Positions 7,413 through 15,711 are shown, counted from the first letter of the stretch. The stretch: DNA of 21,862 nt from JBKBXU01 sp046313675 (GCA_046313675.1 JBKBXU010000032.1:1-21862); one strand, 5' to 3'. Notes: generated by a model from the letters alone, not told the origin. A program made the numbers and translations.

Positions 7413-10400
7413 TCATTCTATTTCCATTATTCTTTTAAGAAGCTTAATAGAGGCATCCGGAATAATGGTTCCGGGTCCGAAAATTTCAACCACTCCTTTT
7501 TTGTATAAGAAGTCGTGATCTTCGGGAGGGATAACCCCTCCGGCAATTACCATGATATCATTTCTGCCCATTTTACTTAGTTCTTCTATTAATTCCGGTA
7601 TTAATGTTTTATGACCGGCAGCAAGGCTTGAAATTCCTATGATGTGTACATCATTATCGGAAGCCTGCATAGCTACTTCCTGAGGTGTTTGAAATAAGGG
7701 AGCAATATCTACATCAAAACCCATATCCGCAAAAGCGCTGGCAACAATACGTGCACCCCGATCGTGGCCGTCCTGACCCATTTTAGCTACTAAAATTCGA
7801 GGCCTTCTTCCATCCAACTCAATGAATTTTTCTACAAGGCTTCTTGCCTCTTGAATGTTTTTCTGATCCCCTGCTTCTTTTGAATAAACACCGGTGACCG
7901 TTTTGCCCGAAGCTTTATACCGGCCGAATGATTTTTCCATAGCACTTGATATTTCTCCTAATGTAGCTCTAACTTTGGCTGCTTTTATGGCCGCTTCTAA
8001 TAAATTGCCTTTTCCTGAAGCTGCAATTTGTGATATTTCCTGCAATGCGTAGTCTACCGCTTCATTATTTCTTTCCCTTTTTACTTGCTCCAGTCTGGAT
8101 ATTTGCTTAGTAAGAACTTCATTGTTGTCAATGTTTAATAATTTAATATTGGTTTTATCATTAAGCTGAAATTTGTTCAAGCCTACAATGGTTTCTTTTC
8201 CTGAATCGATTCGCGCCTGTCTTTTAGCAGCAGATTCTTCAATTTTCATTTTAGGAATGCCCGATTCTATAGCCTTTGCCATGCCACCCAGCTCTTCTGT
8301 TTCCTTAATAAGTGAATAGGCTTTTTGCGCTAAAGAATGTGTTAAATACTCTACATAATACGATCCTCCCCAAGGGTCTATCAGATGGCAAATATCGGTG
8401 TCCTTTTGCAAAAACAATTGCGTATCCCTTGCAATTTTTGCCGAATACTCAGAAGGTAGTGCTAAAGCTTCGTCAAGGGCATTGGTATGGAGCGATTGAG
8501 TATGTCCATGTGTGGCGGCCATTGCCTCAATACATGTACGCATAATATTATTGTGTGGATCCTGAGCCGTTAAGCTCCATCCTGAAGTTTGGCAGTGTGT
8601 TCTTAAGGCCAGCGATTTTTCACTCTTAGGATTGAATTGCTTCATCATCCCTGCCCATAATATTCTTCCTGCTCTCATTTTAGCTATTTCCATAAAGAAA
8701 TTCATTCCTATACCCCAGAAGAATGATAATCGTGGGGCAAAATTGTCAATTTCTATGCCAGCAGCAAGTCCGGTTCTTACATATTCCAGTCCATCTGCCA
8801 GTGTATAAGCTAGTTCTATATCAGCGCTGGCTCCTGCTTCATGCATATGATAGCCACTAATGCTAATTGAGTTAAACTTGGGCATGTTTTTCGAGGTGTA
8901 CCTAAAGATGTCTGCTATTAACCGCATGGATGGTTCAGGTGGATAGATGTAAGTATTTCTAACCATGAACTCTTTGAGGATATCATTTTGTATGGTACCT
9001 GTTAATAGTTCAGGAGGTACATTTTGCTCTTCCGCTGCTACAATGTAAAAGGCCAGAATAGGGATTACAGCTCCATTCATGGTCATGGAAACAGACATTT
9101 TATCAAGAGGAATCCCATCAAAGAGAATTTTCATATCTTCCACCGTATCTATAGCAACGCCGGCTTTTCCTACGTCGCCTTTTACCCTCTGATGGTCAGA
9201 ATCGTAACCTCGGTGGGTCGCAAGATCAAATGCCACAGATAGGCCTTTTTGCCCTGCAGCCAGGTTACGTCTGTAAAATGCATTTGATTCTTCAGCGGTG
9301 GAAAATCCAGCATATTGCCGTATTGTCCAAGGCCTGCCCAGGTACATACTTGCATAGGGACCCCGTAAAAAAGGCGGGCTTCCCGCAGACGTTTTAAATA
9401 AAGGGATTCCGGCCAGGTCTTCATTATGAAATTGAGATTTCAGGTTTATTCCTTCAGGAGTAATGGTTTTGCTTAATTTTGATGAATCTTTTTGCGTCGG
9501 ATTTTCAAATTTAATCAGACTCCAATCCACTCCTTGCGGTAGATTTTTTTTAAGTTGCTCTACTACATTTGTATAGATTTTTCTGGTCGTTTCTTCGATA
9601 ACGTATGCTCCGGCTCCCGGATCTCCCACTTTGTCAAACCATGATTCATGGCGTAATAAGTTTGAGATATTTCTGTTTAGGTTTTGCAAATGCGAATTTC
9701 GGCTTAATAAGCTTATGGAATCGCATCCTCCGGATACGGCGGCCATAAACTGTATTGTATTGTTAAGAAGAATTAAGTGATCTTCCTGGTCTTCTTTTGT
9801 AAAGAGGATGGCATTTATGGGGGTGTGTAAGGGTGTATTACTGAATTGCAAGCTGATCTGCTCCCAAAGATGCCTAATGGCTCTGATCCGTGCGATATTA
9901 ATAAAGAAATGGTCGGTTAAATGGATGTTAAATTCGAAATGATTCAGTATAGTTTCGGGTGAGATTTTCTCTTTATCGAAATGATGTAGTATTTCGATCG
10001 ATTTTTGAAGTATTTTTGCTGTTTCGGTTTCAGAATTATCATTTTTTTCGCTGATTATTGATAGAATCCTAAAGTCCTTATTTTCTTTTAATAATTCGAA
10101 GGCATTAAGGTATTCCTGTGTATGTGTGGTGGTAGATAAATGTTCTCTGGCAGATCCTTTGAGTGATTCGGCTTTTACATTTTTTAAAAGTTCAGCAGGC
10201 GAACAGGTGTTGGTAAAATGAACAGGGAAATTATTAGGAACAATCTTCGGATTATTGTCTGAAAGGTAAAATGCTTCAGCTCCATTTTTTAATGCAAATG
10301 TGATTGATTCAGCAGAATCAGGTATGTTTTCTCTATACTTCCAAGCAGTTTTTTGGGTATTAATAAATGAAACAGGATGAGCACTTGCCTTAAATGGGGT

Positions 10401-10526
10401 AATTTTTAGGCCCTTATAAGGTTCCCAATCTGACAACTTTTCTTTTAGCTCTCTTTCTGCTTTTGCACTCCATTCTTCAAAAGAGATGTCTTTAAATTTT
10501 TTTAAAAGGTCTTGATAATTGTCCAT
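7413..10526 (-). CDS. Methylmalonyl-CoA mutase, fused small-subunit-like and large-subunit chain
   Basis: B12-dependent isomerase between succinyl-CoA and methylmalonyl-CoA. 1037 aa. Residues 1 to about 345 resemble a shortened MutA-type barrel: it ends in NTIQFMAAVSGGCDSISL and GDPGAGAYVIE, which mirror AMAATHGHTQSLHTNALDE and DPWGGSYYVE of the catalytic half. From about 365 on it is a complete large subunit: GPYASMYLGRPWTIRQYAGF, LSVAFDLATHRGYDSD, the catalytic pair Tyr559-His560 in SGYHMHEAGA, RTHCQTSGWSLTAQD, and a C-terminal B12 domain with DGHDRG (axial His921). The catalytic half alone would be a normal ~700-aa MutB. No epimerase or MeaB gene is adjacent. The ATG at 10526 fits the start of small subunits (EEWSAKAERELK follows). 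It converges with the DUF502 gene and diverges from dnaA. Confidence 0.93.
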   Translation of the reverse strand: MDNYQDLLKKFKDISFEEWSAKAERELKEKLSDWEPYKGLKITPFKASAHPVSFINTQKTAWKYRENIPDSAESITFALKNGAEAFYLSDNNPKIVPNNFPVHFTNTCSPAELLKNVKAESLKGSAREHLSTTTHTQEYLNAFELLKENKDFRILSIISEKNDNSETETAKILQKSIEILHHFDKEKISPETILNHFEFNIHLTDHFFINIARIRAIRHLWEQISLQFSNTPLHTPINAILFTKEDQEDHLILLNNTIQFMAAVSGGCDSISLLSRNSHLQNLNRNISNLLRHESWFDKVGDPGAGAYVIEETTRKIYTNVVEQLKKNLPQGVDWSLIKFENPTQKDSSKLSKTITPEGINLKSQFHNEDLAGIPLFKTSAGSPPFLRGPYASMYLGRPWTIRQYAGFSTAEESNAFYRRNLAAGQKGLSVAFDLATHRGYDSDHQRVKGDVGKAGVAIDTVEDMKILFDGIPLDKMSVSMTMNGAVIPILAFYIVAAEEQNVPPELLTGTIQNDILKEFMVRNTYIYPPEPSMRLIADIFRYTSKNMPKFNSISISGYHMHEAGASADIELAYTLADGLEYVRTGLAAGIEIDNFAPRLSFFWGIGMNFFMEIAKMRAGRILWAGMMKQFNPKSEKSLALRTHCQTSGWSLTAQDPHNNIMRTCIEAMAATHGHTQSLHTNALDEALALPSEYSAKIARDTQLFLQKDTDICHLIDPWGGSYYVEYLTHSLAQKAYSLIKETEELGGMAKAIESGIPKMKIEESAAKRQARIDSGKETIVGLNKFQLNDKTNIKLLNIDNNEVLTKQISRLEQVKRERNNEAVDYALQEISQIAASGKGNLLEAAIKAAKVRATLGEISSAMEKSFGRYKASGKTVTGVYSKEAGDQKNIQEARSLVEKFIELDGRRPRILVAKMGQDGHDRGARIVASAFADMGFDVDIAPLFQTPQEVAMQASDNDVHIIGISSLAAGHKTLIPELIEELSKMGRNDIMVIAGGVIPPEDHDFLYKKGVVEIFGPGTIIPDASIKLLKRIMEIE

Positions 10527-10875
10527 CAGATGTTATTTATTTCATAATAAACAAAAAAATATAATAAGGGGAAAACATTGAAAATTTATTTTTATAATAA
10601 ACCTTTAGGTAATTGTAACATTACATGAAAAATCTATGTAAGAAATACATGTTGGAACAAAGAATTGTTAAGGGAATGTTAAATGTCTATATAAATAAAT
10701 AAAGAAAATTTATAAACTTTTAAATATATTTTTTATTTAACATTTAGTTATCAGATTGTCCAAACGGAAATTTAAAAATCAAGTTTTTTGGCATTTTTTT
10801 GTTTAAAAAAAAATTAACAAATTTGTTTCCCTCTAAAAAAAGAGTGGCCTATTTTTTAAATTAATTCAGGATTTT
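10527..10875. other. 349-bp AT-rich spacer between divergent mutase and dnaA genes
   Basis: No gene here. The sequence is very AT-rich with runs of A and T, and must hold the promoters of both divergent genes. I found no good match to the DnaA box TTATCCACA on either strand (the closest, TTATCAGAT near 10748, is poor), so an origin is not supported. The dnaA-proximal 60 bp contain a 12-bp palindrome and a weak promoter (separate entry) and a CTCT-A6-AGAG mini-hairpin at 10831-10844. Confidence 0.6.
10816..10857 (+). promoter_or_regulatory. Candidate dnaA promoter with overlapping palindromic site
   Basis: TTTG at 10822-10825 and TATTTTTT at 10850-10857 (7 of 8 matches to TAnnTTTG), 24 bp apart, slightly longer than usual. 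The predicted start falls about 15 nt before the dnaA ATG. A perfect 12-bp palindrome, AACAAATTTGTT (10816-10827), lies exactly over the -33 element, as an operator would. In such AT-rich DNA both could be chance. Confidence 0.3.
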
Positions 10876-12285
10876 ATGTACGTAATAAACGACTGTAAAA
10901 CAGTATGGAATAACTGTCTCCGTTTTATCAGGGAGACTATAGGGGAGCAAACCTACAAGACATGGTTTGAACCTATAGTTCCGGTAAAATTACAGAATGA
11001 GGTATTGACGATACAGGTTCCAAACCATTTCTTTTATGAATGGTTGGAAGAGCATTATGTGAATGTTTTGAGAAAGGCTATTGATATTGAACTGGGACCT
11101 CAGGGTAGATTGGAATATTCCATTATTATGGAAAAAGGGAATGAGAAGTATAAGCCCTTTACCATAAATGTCCCTACTTCGGGACAGGCAGGTAATGGCA
11201 AAGGCCAGCAGGTTGCGAAGAATACGAATGATAGTCGTAATTTAGATTACTTCGGAACACCCTTAAATGGCAAATATGTTTTTGATACGTTTATAGAAGG
11301 CGATTGCAACAGGTTGGCGCGTTCAGCAGGATATGCGGTAGCAAACAAGCCTGGAATAACCTCTTTTAATCCTTTGATGATATTTGGTGGTACCGGCCTT
11401 GGTAAGACACACCTTGTACAGGCAATAGGTAATGAAGTTGTTAAAGCTAAGCCTGAAAAATTTGTCCATTACGTAACCTCCGAAAAATTTTCTAATCAAT
11501 ATATTGAATCAATAAAAAGTCACACTTTCCAAAATTTTTATAATTTCTACCAAAGTGTTGATGTATTAATTATAGATGATGTCCAGTTTATGGCTGGAAA
11601 GGAGAAAACACAGGAAACGTTTTTCCAGATATTTNNNNNNNNNNAGTCCGGTAAGCAGATAATTATGACCAGTGATAAGCCTCCGAGAGATCTGAAGGGT
11701 ATGGAAGAGCGTTTATTATCGCGGTTCAAATGGGGGCTTTCTGCAGATGTTCAGCAACCTGATTTTGAAACCAGGATTGCCATAATTCAAAAGAAACTTG
11801 AAAATGAAGGGATTTCTATTTCTGATGATGTATTGGAATACCTTGCCTACAGCATAGATACGCATATCAGGGACTTAGAAGGAGTGTTGATTTCTTTGAT
11901 AGCTCAATCATCATTGGTGAAAAAAGAGATAGACCTGGAGCTTGCCAAGCAGACGCTGAAAAATATTGTACAGGAAATTGAATGTGAAGTAAGCATAGAC
12001 TTTATTCAGAAGTTCGTATCGGAATACTTTAATGTCCCGGTAGAATCTTTAAAAGCGAAAACCAGAAAGCGGGAAATTGTTATTGCTCGTCAGGTTTCAA
12101 TGTATTTTGCTAAAAATTATACCAACATGTCGTTGAAGTCCATAGGGTACCATTTTGGTAACCGGGATCATAGCACAGTAATTCATGCATTGACTGCAGT
12201 AAATGATATGATGGATACAGATAAAAAGTTCAATGCTACCATGCAGGAATTAACAAAAAGGATTAAATTAAAATCATCTGTATAG
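10876..12285 (+). CDS. dnaA: Chromosomal replication initiator DnaA (contains an assembly gap)
   Basis: AAA+ ATPase that binds DnaA boxes and melts the origin. 469 aa as assembled. Domain I begins with DCKTVWNNCLRFIRE, typical of Bacteroidota. Domain III has Walker A GGTGLGKTH (171-179; Lys177, Thr178), Walker B LIIDDVQF (Asp234, Asp235), and the sensor/arginine-finger region TSDKPPRDLKGMEERLLSRFKWG. Domain IV has the DNA-binding helix-turn-helix and the signature NRDHSTVIHA. Ten Ns at 11635-11644 fall just after Walker B, where relatives read F-N-x-L-x. The frame is kept across them, so the gene is intact in the organism but about one residue is probably missing from the assembled protein. 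Ends in a strong shared terminator. Confidence 0.97.
   Translation: MYVINDCKTVWNNCLRFIRETIGEQTYKTWFEPIVPVKLQNEVLTIQVPNHFFYEWLEEHYVNVLRKAIDIELGPQGRLEYSIIMEKGNEKYKPFTINVPTSGQAGNGKGQQVAKNTNDSRNLDYFGTPLNGKYVFDTFIEGDCNRLARSAGYAVANKPGITSFNPLMIFGGTGLGKTHLVQAIGNEVVKAKPEKFVHYVTSEKFSNQYIESIKSHTFQNFYNFYQSVDVLIIDDVQFMAGKEKTQETFFQIFXXXXSGKQIIMTSDKPPRDLKGMEERLLSRFKWGLSADVQQPDFETRIAIIQKKLENEGISISDDVLEYLAYSIDTHIRDLEGVLISLIAQSSLVKKEIDLELAKQTLKNIVQEIECEVSIDFIQKFVSEYFNVPVESLKAKTRKREIVIARQVSMYFAKNYTNMSLKSIGYHFGNRDHSTVIHALTAVNDMMDTDKKFNATMQELTKRIKLKSSV
11635..11644. other. Assembly gap (10 Ns) inside dnaA
   Basis: Ten Ns in the AAA+ domain. The flanks read TFFQIF and (A/x)AG-TCC-GGT-AAG, i.e. xSGKQII. DnaA proteins such as those of E. 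coli and B. subtilis have seven residues between the Phe and the K/Q-Q-I; here only six fit, so the true gap is probably 13 nt, not 10. Confidence 0.95.
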
Positions 12286-12303
12286 GTATTAATCAATAAT
12301 TCC

Positions 12304-12340
12304 AAACAACAAAAAGGCCGCATAGCGGCCTTTGTTGTTT
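12304..12340. terminator. Bidirectional terminator between dnaA (+) and the OmpA/PD40 gene (-)
   Basis: Core stem AAAGGCCGC (12313-12321) / GCGGCCTTT (12325-12333) with a 3-nt loop. It is lengthened by AAACAAC (12304-12310) pairing with GTTGTTT (12334-12340) across a 2-nt bulge. T-rich on the exit side in both directions. It touches the stop codon of the - strand gene. Confidence 0.9.
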
Positions 12341-14118
12341 TAAAAGGAGATGATTTGAAACTCTACTCTTCGATTTTTTACATGTGGTGATGGGATGTCT
12401 ATTACTGGGTTACTACAGCCCAAGGATGTTACTTTTAGACGTTCGGGAGAAATTCCCTGACTTACCAGATAATTATAAACTGTTTTTGCCCTTTTTTCAG
12501 AGATGTATTTATTATATACTACATTACCAGTTTGATCGGTGTATCCGCAAAGGTTTAATTTTAATTTGGGATTCTCTTGAAGTACTTTGATTACATTTTC
12601 AAGCCTTTTTTTTGAATATTCAGTTATTGATTCATATTCATTGAATGGGAAATGGACCTTTTCGGAAAGATAATCCCCTGCCTTGAAGATTTTTACATCC
12701 ATTTTTTTGCATTCAACTTCATTTGCAGAAGGAATTATAACATGAGTTGCTTCCTCTACTTCTTCTTTCAGTTCTACTATTCCTGCTTTAAGGGGTGGTA
12801 ATGAAGTGATGATGGAATTTTCGTCTCTATACTTAATCATCATTATGTCTTCATTTCCATATCCGGCCTCCCTAATGGTGCTGTAATATCCTGTTTTGCC
12901 ATCTGCAGTCCATGAAATTCCAGTTTCATCATCAGGAGAATTGATTGGATACCCTAAATTATGGGGCGTATTCCATTTGTCTTTAATGTGTTCACTTTTG
13001 AAGATGTCATAGCCTCCCATACTTGTGTGACCCTCAGAAACAAAGTATAGTGTTTGACCATCATAATGGATAAATGGAGCCTCTTCGTTATATTTTGTAT
13101 TTATGTTTGGGCCTAAATTTTTTGCCTTGCCCCATGTTCCATCATTCTGTAATTCTGAGACATAAATATCCATACCCCCATAACCACCCTGGCGATCACT
13201 TGCGAAAAATAGCTTTTTCCCATCAGGAGAAAGGCAACCGCCTGAATTCCAGCTATTATTGTTGATTTCTCCCCCTAATTCTTTGGGATAGCTCCATTTT
13301 CCTGATTCTAATTCACTTATTAGTATTTTCGAAGTTTTATGATTGACAGTTCTGTTTATGATTAATTTGGTTCCATCAGCTGTAGCGTAAGTGGGTTTAT
13401 CATGAAACGAACTATTCACTTCTCCACTCATTGAATATGCATTTTGCCATTTCCCTTCTGATTGATCTGCTATATATATATTGCTATAATAATCATCGGT
13501 ATCTTGTGCAACCTTGTTCCCAAGTTCTGTGGAAGGACGTTGGGAAGCAAAGTAAATTGTTTGTTCATTAATGCTGATAAAAGGAGAAAAGTCAGCATAA
13601 GGACAGTTAATTGCAGAATTAACAATGGTTACTTCTGCATCTACAGGGTTTTTAACTAATTTCTGGCCGTTAGTACATTGGTTAATCCTAAGATTTACAT
13701 GTTGAATTTCTTCTGCTTCTATGGGATCTGAAGGATCTAATATTTTCTTGTATTCTTTATACAAATTGATCGCTTTGACAAATTCATAATCATAATGATA
13801 AGCTATGGCTAAATAATAATTTACTTCCGGGTGGTCGTACTTATGTTTTGTTAGCTTCCTGGCATTTTCCAAATATTGAATCGCTTTGTTTTTGGTAGAT
13901 GAATGTAAATAACATATCCCTACCCTAAAATTAAAGTTGAAATCATTCTCTTTATATGGTTCTAATTCAAGATAGAGGTTAAGTGCCTTTTTATAATTCT
14001 GACTTAGAAAATAACCTTGTGCAGCCTTTTCTGTCTTCTTAATATTGATTTTTTCATTTTTAGCTGCTGTTGCTAACGGAATTAGCGAAAATAAAGATAA
14101 TATAATAAAAGTTTTCAT
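12340..14118 (-). CDS. TPR / PD40 beta-propeller / OmpA-domain envelope protein
   Basis: 592-aa exported protein that likely ties the outer membrane to peptidoglycan. Signal peptide at 1-18 (MKTFIILSLFSLIPLATA). TPR-like helices at about 30-130 (LSQNYKKALNLYLELEP, YYLAIAYHYDYEFVKAINLY). PD40 (WD40-like) blades at about 176-430, for example GGCLSPDGKKLFFASDR-GGYGGMDIY at 293-319, APFIHYDGQTLYFVSEG and ISWTADGKTGYYS. C-terminal OmpA domain at about 487-592, with the peptidoglycan-binding Asp528 (GYTDQTG) and Arg543 (SEKRAKTVYNYL). The layout resembles PorE of the type IX secretion system, but the carboxypeptidase-like regulatory domain that PorE has between propeller and OmpA is not visible; there is only a ~50-residue Glu/Lys linker. 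An exact role therefore cannot be assigned. Single gene with a terminator of its own. Confidence 0.88.
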   Translation of the reverse strand: MKTFIILSLFSLIPLATAAKNEKINIKKTEKAAQGYFLSQNYKKALNLYLELEPYKENDFNFNFRVGICYLHSSTKNKAIQYLENARKLTKHKYDHPEVNYYLAIAYHYDYEFVKAINLYKEYKKILDPSDPIEAEEIQHVNLRINQCTNGQKLVKNPVDAEVTIVNSAINCPYADFSPFISINEQTIYFASQRPSTELGNKVAQDTDDYYSNIYIADQSEGKWQNAYSMSGEVNSSFHDKPTYATADGTKLIINRTVNHKTSKILISELESGKWSYPKELGGEINNNSWNSGGCLSPDGKKLFFASDRQGGYGGMDIYVSELQNDGTWGKAKNLGPNINTKYNEEAPFIHYDGQTLYFVSEGHTSMGGYDIFKSEHIKDKWNTPHNLGYPINSPDDETGISWTADGKTGYYSTIREAGYGNEDIMMIKYRDENSIITSLPPLKAGIVELKEEVEEATHVIIPSANEVECKKMDVKIFKAGDYLSEKVHFPFNEYESITEYSKKRLENVIKVLQENPKLKLNLCGYTDQTGNVVYNKYISEKRAKTVYNYLVSQGISPERLKVTSLGCSNPVIDIPSPHVKNRRVEFQIISF

Positions 14119-14226
14119 AGATAATTTTTTAACTTTAGTCTTACTTTATACGTGTTTTGTCTTAGTATTTGTTTTGTTTGTCTTATTTTTTTTTACCTGA
14201 AGTGATATAGAGATTTAAAAAAGGGG

Positions 14227-14386
14227 CAAAAAGTCACTAAATAGTTTTAAATGGAAGTAGGAGCAATAATCCTTTTACCTTGTAATTTGTCACCTCTTCG
14301 ATACGGGTTTCCCTTTTCCACATGTTAAAGTTTTGATCAGACTTGATAAACCAAGGATAATATGTTGTCATACTATTTTGGTAACA
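14227..14386 (-). pseudogene. Relic of a DegP/HtrA 3' end with its terminator
   Basis: Similar, in the same orientation, to the end of the intact protease gene at 16510-16683. Matching pieces: AAAAAGTCACTAAA versus AAAAAGCCACTAAA (terminator stem), TTTTAAATGGAAGTAG versus TTTTAAATGGAACTAG, ATCCTTTTACC in both, CTTCGAT followed by GGG/AGG and TTTCCC, and AGGATA further in. Read on the - strand it encodes RIEEVTNYKVKG against LIEGITNNGVKG of the real protein. Small indels break the frame after that point, and the terminator stem is damaged. A 44-codon ORF (14371 to 14237) crosses it but has no signal or family, so it is treated as decay, not a gene. Confidence 0.55.
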
Positions 14387-14406
14387 TATTATTAATATCT
14401 TGTATG

Positions 14407-14436
14407 TTGGGATTTTACAAAAAAACTATATCTTTA
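14407..14436 (+). promoter_or_regulatory. Candidate promoter of the LVIVD/barrel operon
   Basis: TTG at 14407-14409, a 19-bp spacer, and TATCTTTA at 14429-14436 (7 of 8 matches to TAnnTTTG). It would start transcription some 15-20 nt before the ATG at 14459. Confidence 0.4.
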
Positions 14437-14458
14437 TTTGAAAATTAAGCATCTGAAG

Positions 14459-14956
14459 ATGAGAAATCTATTTTTGTTTTTTATTATTCTAGTTCTGACG
14501 ACATGTGGCAAAAAAGATGACCCTTATTTAGATGAAGGTAACTACAAGCCTATATTGATGCACAGAAAAGACCTTGACAAAAGTATTAAGCTTGAACATC
14601 CCAGGGACATTCAACACACAGGGAAGATTTATTTCAGGGATCCGTATATTCTACTTAGTGAACAAGGGGAAGGTGTTCATATCATTGACAATTCTGATCC
14701 CGCCAATCCTGAAAACCTGGCTTTTATAAGGGTTCAAGGATGTACCGATATAGCCATGAAAGGAAATGTAATTTATGCGGAACACCTGACAGACCTTGTA
14801 GCCATTCAATTCACCTCAATTAATTCAATTTCGGTCACAGGAAGAGTTGAAGAACTATTTCCAGAATTAAACTCGCCCGATGGATATATACCAAATATGT
14901 ATCAAAAAAGTAAACGGCCGGGACATACCGTTATAGTAGCTTGGGAAAAAAGATAA
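14459..14956 (+). CDS. LVIVD-repeat lipoprotein, N-terminal-half-like (165 aa)
   Basis: Start taken at the ATG at 14459 rather than an upstream TTG, because it gives a compact lipoprotein signal: MRNLFLFFIILVLTTC with lipobox LTTC and Cys16. The mature part carries LVIVD-type beta-propeller repeats: YILLSEQGEGVHIIDNSDPANPENLAFIRV, then a second (GCTDIAMKGNVIYAEHLTDLVAIQF). It ends in GHTVIVAWEKR. In the single-chain members of this Bacteroidota lipoprotein family, as I remember them, a similar 'V-x-x-W-E' stretch is a mid-protein point followed by more propeller blades; here the protein stops, and a second lipoprotein begins 5 nt later with the missing blades. Likely anchored at the cell surface or periplasmic face. 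Function unknown. Confidence 0.8.
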   Translation: MRNLFLFFIILVLTTCGKKDDPYLDEGNYKPILMHRKDLDKSIKLEHPRDIQHTGKIYFRDPYILLSEQGEGVHIIDNSDPANPENLAFIRVQGCTDIAMKGNVIYAEHLTDLVAIQFTSINSISVTGRVEELFPELNSPDGYIPNMYQKSKRPGHTVIVAWEKR

Positions 14957-14961
14957 TAAGC

Positions 14962-15711
14962 ATGAGAAAATATATACTTATATTATCATTGGTATTGCTT
15001 TGGTCTTGTGACAAAGCAGACAATACCTCACCCGGATCTTCCAATAGTTCCGCTGGTGGCAGCAGTGGAATAGGCGGTTCTTTGGCCAGATTTGCTGTTG
15101 TAAACAACAATATGTTTGTTTTAACAGAAAACGAGCTTCATTGCCTTTCTGTACAAAACCCTTCCAAACCAGATTTTATTAGCAAATACAATGTGGGTTG
15201 GGGCATGGAAACTATTTTCCCCAAAGATACTTTGCTGTTTCTTGGCTCTGAATGGGGAATGCATATATACGATATTTCTAATCCGACGAGACCTTTAAAA
15301 CTATCCGTATATGAACATATTATAAGTTGCGACCCTGTAGTGGCTGACGATAATTATGCCTATGTAACCTTACGTACCGGCACAACCTGCATGAGAGGCG
15401 TCAACCGACTTGAAATTGTGGACATATCTAATGTGAGAAACCCTTTTCTTGTCAAAGAATATCCAATGACCAACCCACATGGCCTGGGAATTGACCAGCA
15501 TTCGTTGTTCGTCTGCGACAATGGGCTAAAGGTTTACGATGCAAGTAATGTTAATGAAATAGTACTAAAGAAACACTTCTCTATAAATGCCAAAGATGTC
15601 ATCCCTTATAATGGACTATTAATGGTCATGGCTGACGATGGACTTTATCAGTATAGGTACGAAAATGAAGAAATAAATCTTTTGAGTAAAATAGGCATCG
15701 GAAATGAATAG
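14962..15711 (+). CDS. LVIVD-repeat lipoprotein, C-terminal-half-like (249 aa)
   Basis: Start at the ATG at 14962, 5 nt after the previous stop. It gives the signal MRKYILILSLVLLWSC with Cys16 as the lipidation site; a TTG seven codons upstream would spoil it. A Ser/Gly-rich tether follows (residues about 22-39, GSSNSSAGGSSGIGGS), then at least four LVIVD propeller repeats, such as MHIYDISNPTRPLKLSVYEH, RLEIVDISNVRNPFLVKEYP, GLKVYDASNVNEIVLKKHF and DGLYQYRYENEEINLLSKI. The invariant-looking ISCDPVVADDNYAYVTLRTGT and NPHGLGID segments are also present. Its last 8 nt overlap the next gene, a sign of translational coupling. It probably pairs with the preceding lipoprotein to complete one propeller. 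Substrate or partner unknown. Confidence 0.85.
   Translation: MRKYILILSLVLLWSCDKADNTSPGSSNSSAGGSSGIGGSLARFAVVNNNMFVLTENELHCLSVQNPSKPDFISKYNVGWGMETIFPKDTLLFLGSEWGMHIYDISNPTRPLKLSVYEHIISCDPVVADDNYAYVTLRTGTTCMRGVNRLEIVDISNVRNPFLVKEYPMTNPHGLGIDQHSLFVCDNGLKVYDASNVNEIVLKKHFSINAKDVIPYNGLLMVMADDGLYQYRYENEEINLLSKIGIGNE

Larger units (their letters stand above)
14119..14458. other. 340-bp spacer between OmpA/PD40 gene and LVIVD operon
   Basis: Upstream region shared by two divergent genes. The first ~110 bp (14119-14226) are T-rich with repeated TTTTGTTTTG-like runs and show no recognisable element. From about 14227 to 14386 lies a decayed copy of the degP gene end and its terminator (separate entry). 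The last ~60 bp hold a candidate promoter for the + strand operon. Confidence 0.6.

Noticed and set aside
10527..10875. Replication origin next to dnaA
   Set aside because: The spacer is AT-rich but has no clear DnaA boxes (TTATCCACA or near variants) on either strand, and oriC is not reliably beside dnaA in this phylum.
14237..14371. A 44-codon - strand ORF as a real gene
   Set aside because: It overlies the degP-like relic, has no signal peptide or recognisable family, and ends in a low-complexity leucine run caused by a frame shift relative to the intact gene.
14930..14970. Sequencing frameshift splitting one LVIVD gene
   Set aside because: The downstream gene has its own complete lipoprotein signal and a Ser/Gly tether, which a simple base error would not create.
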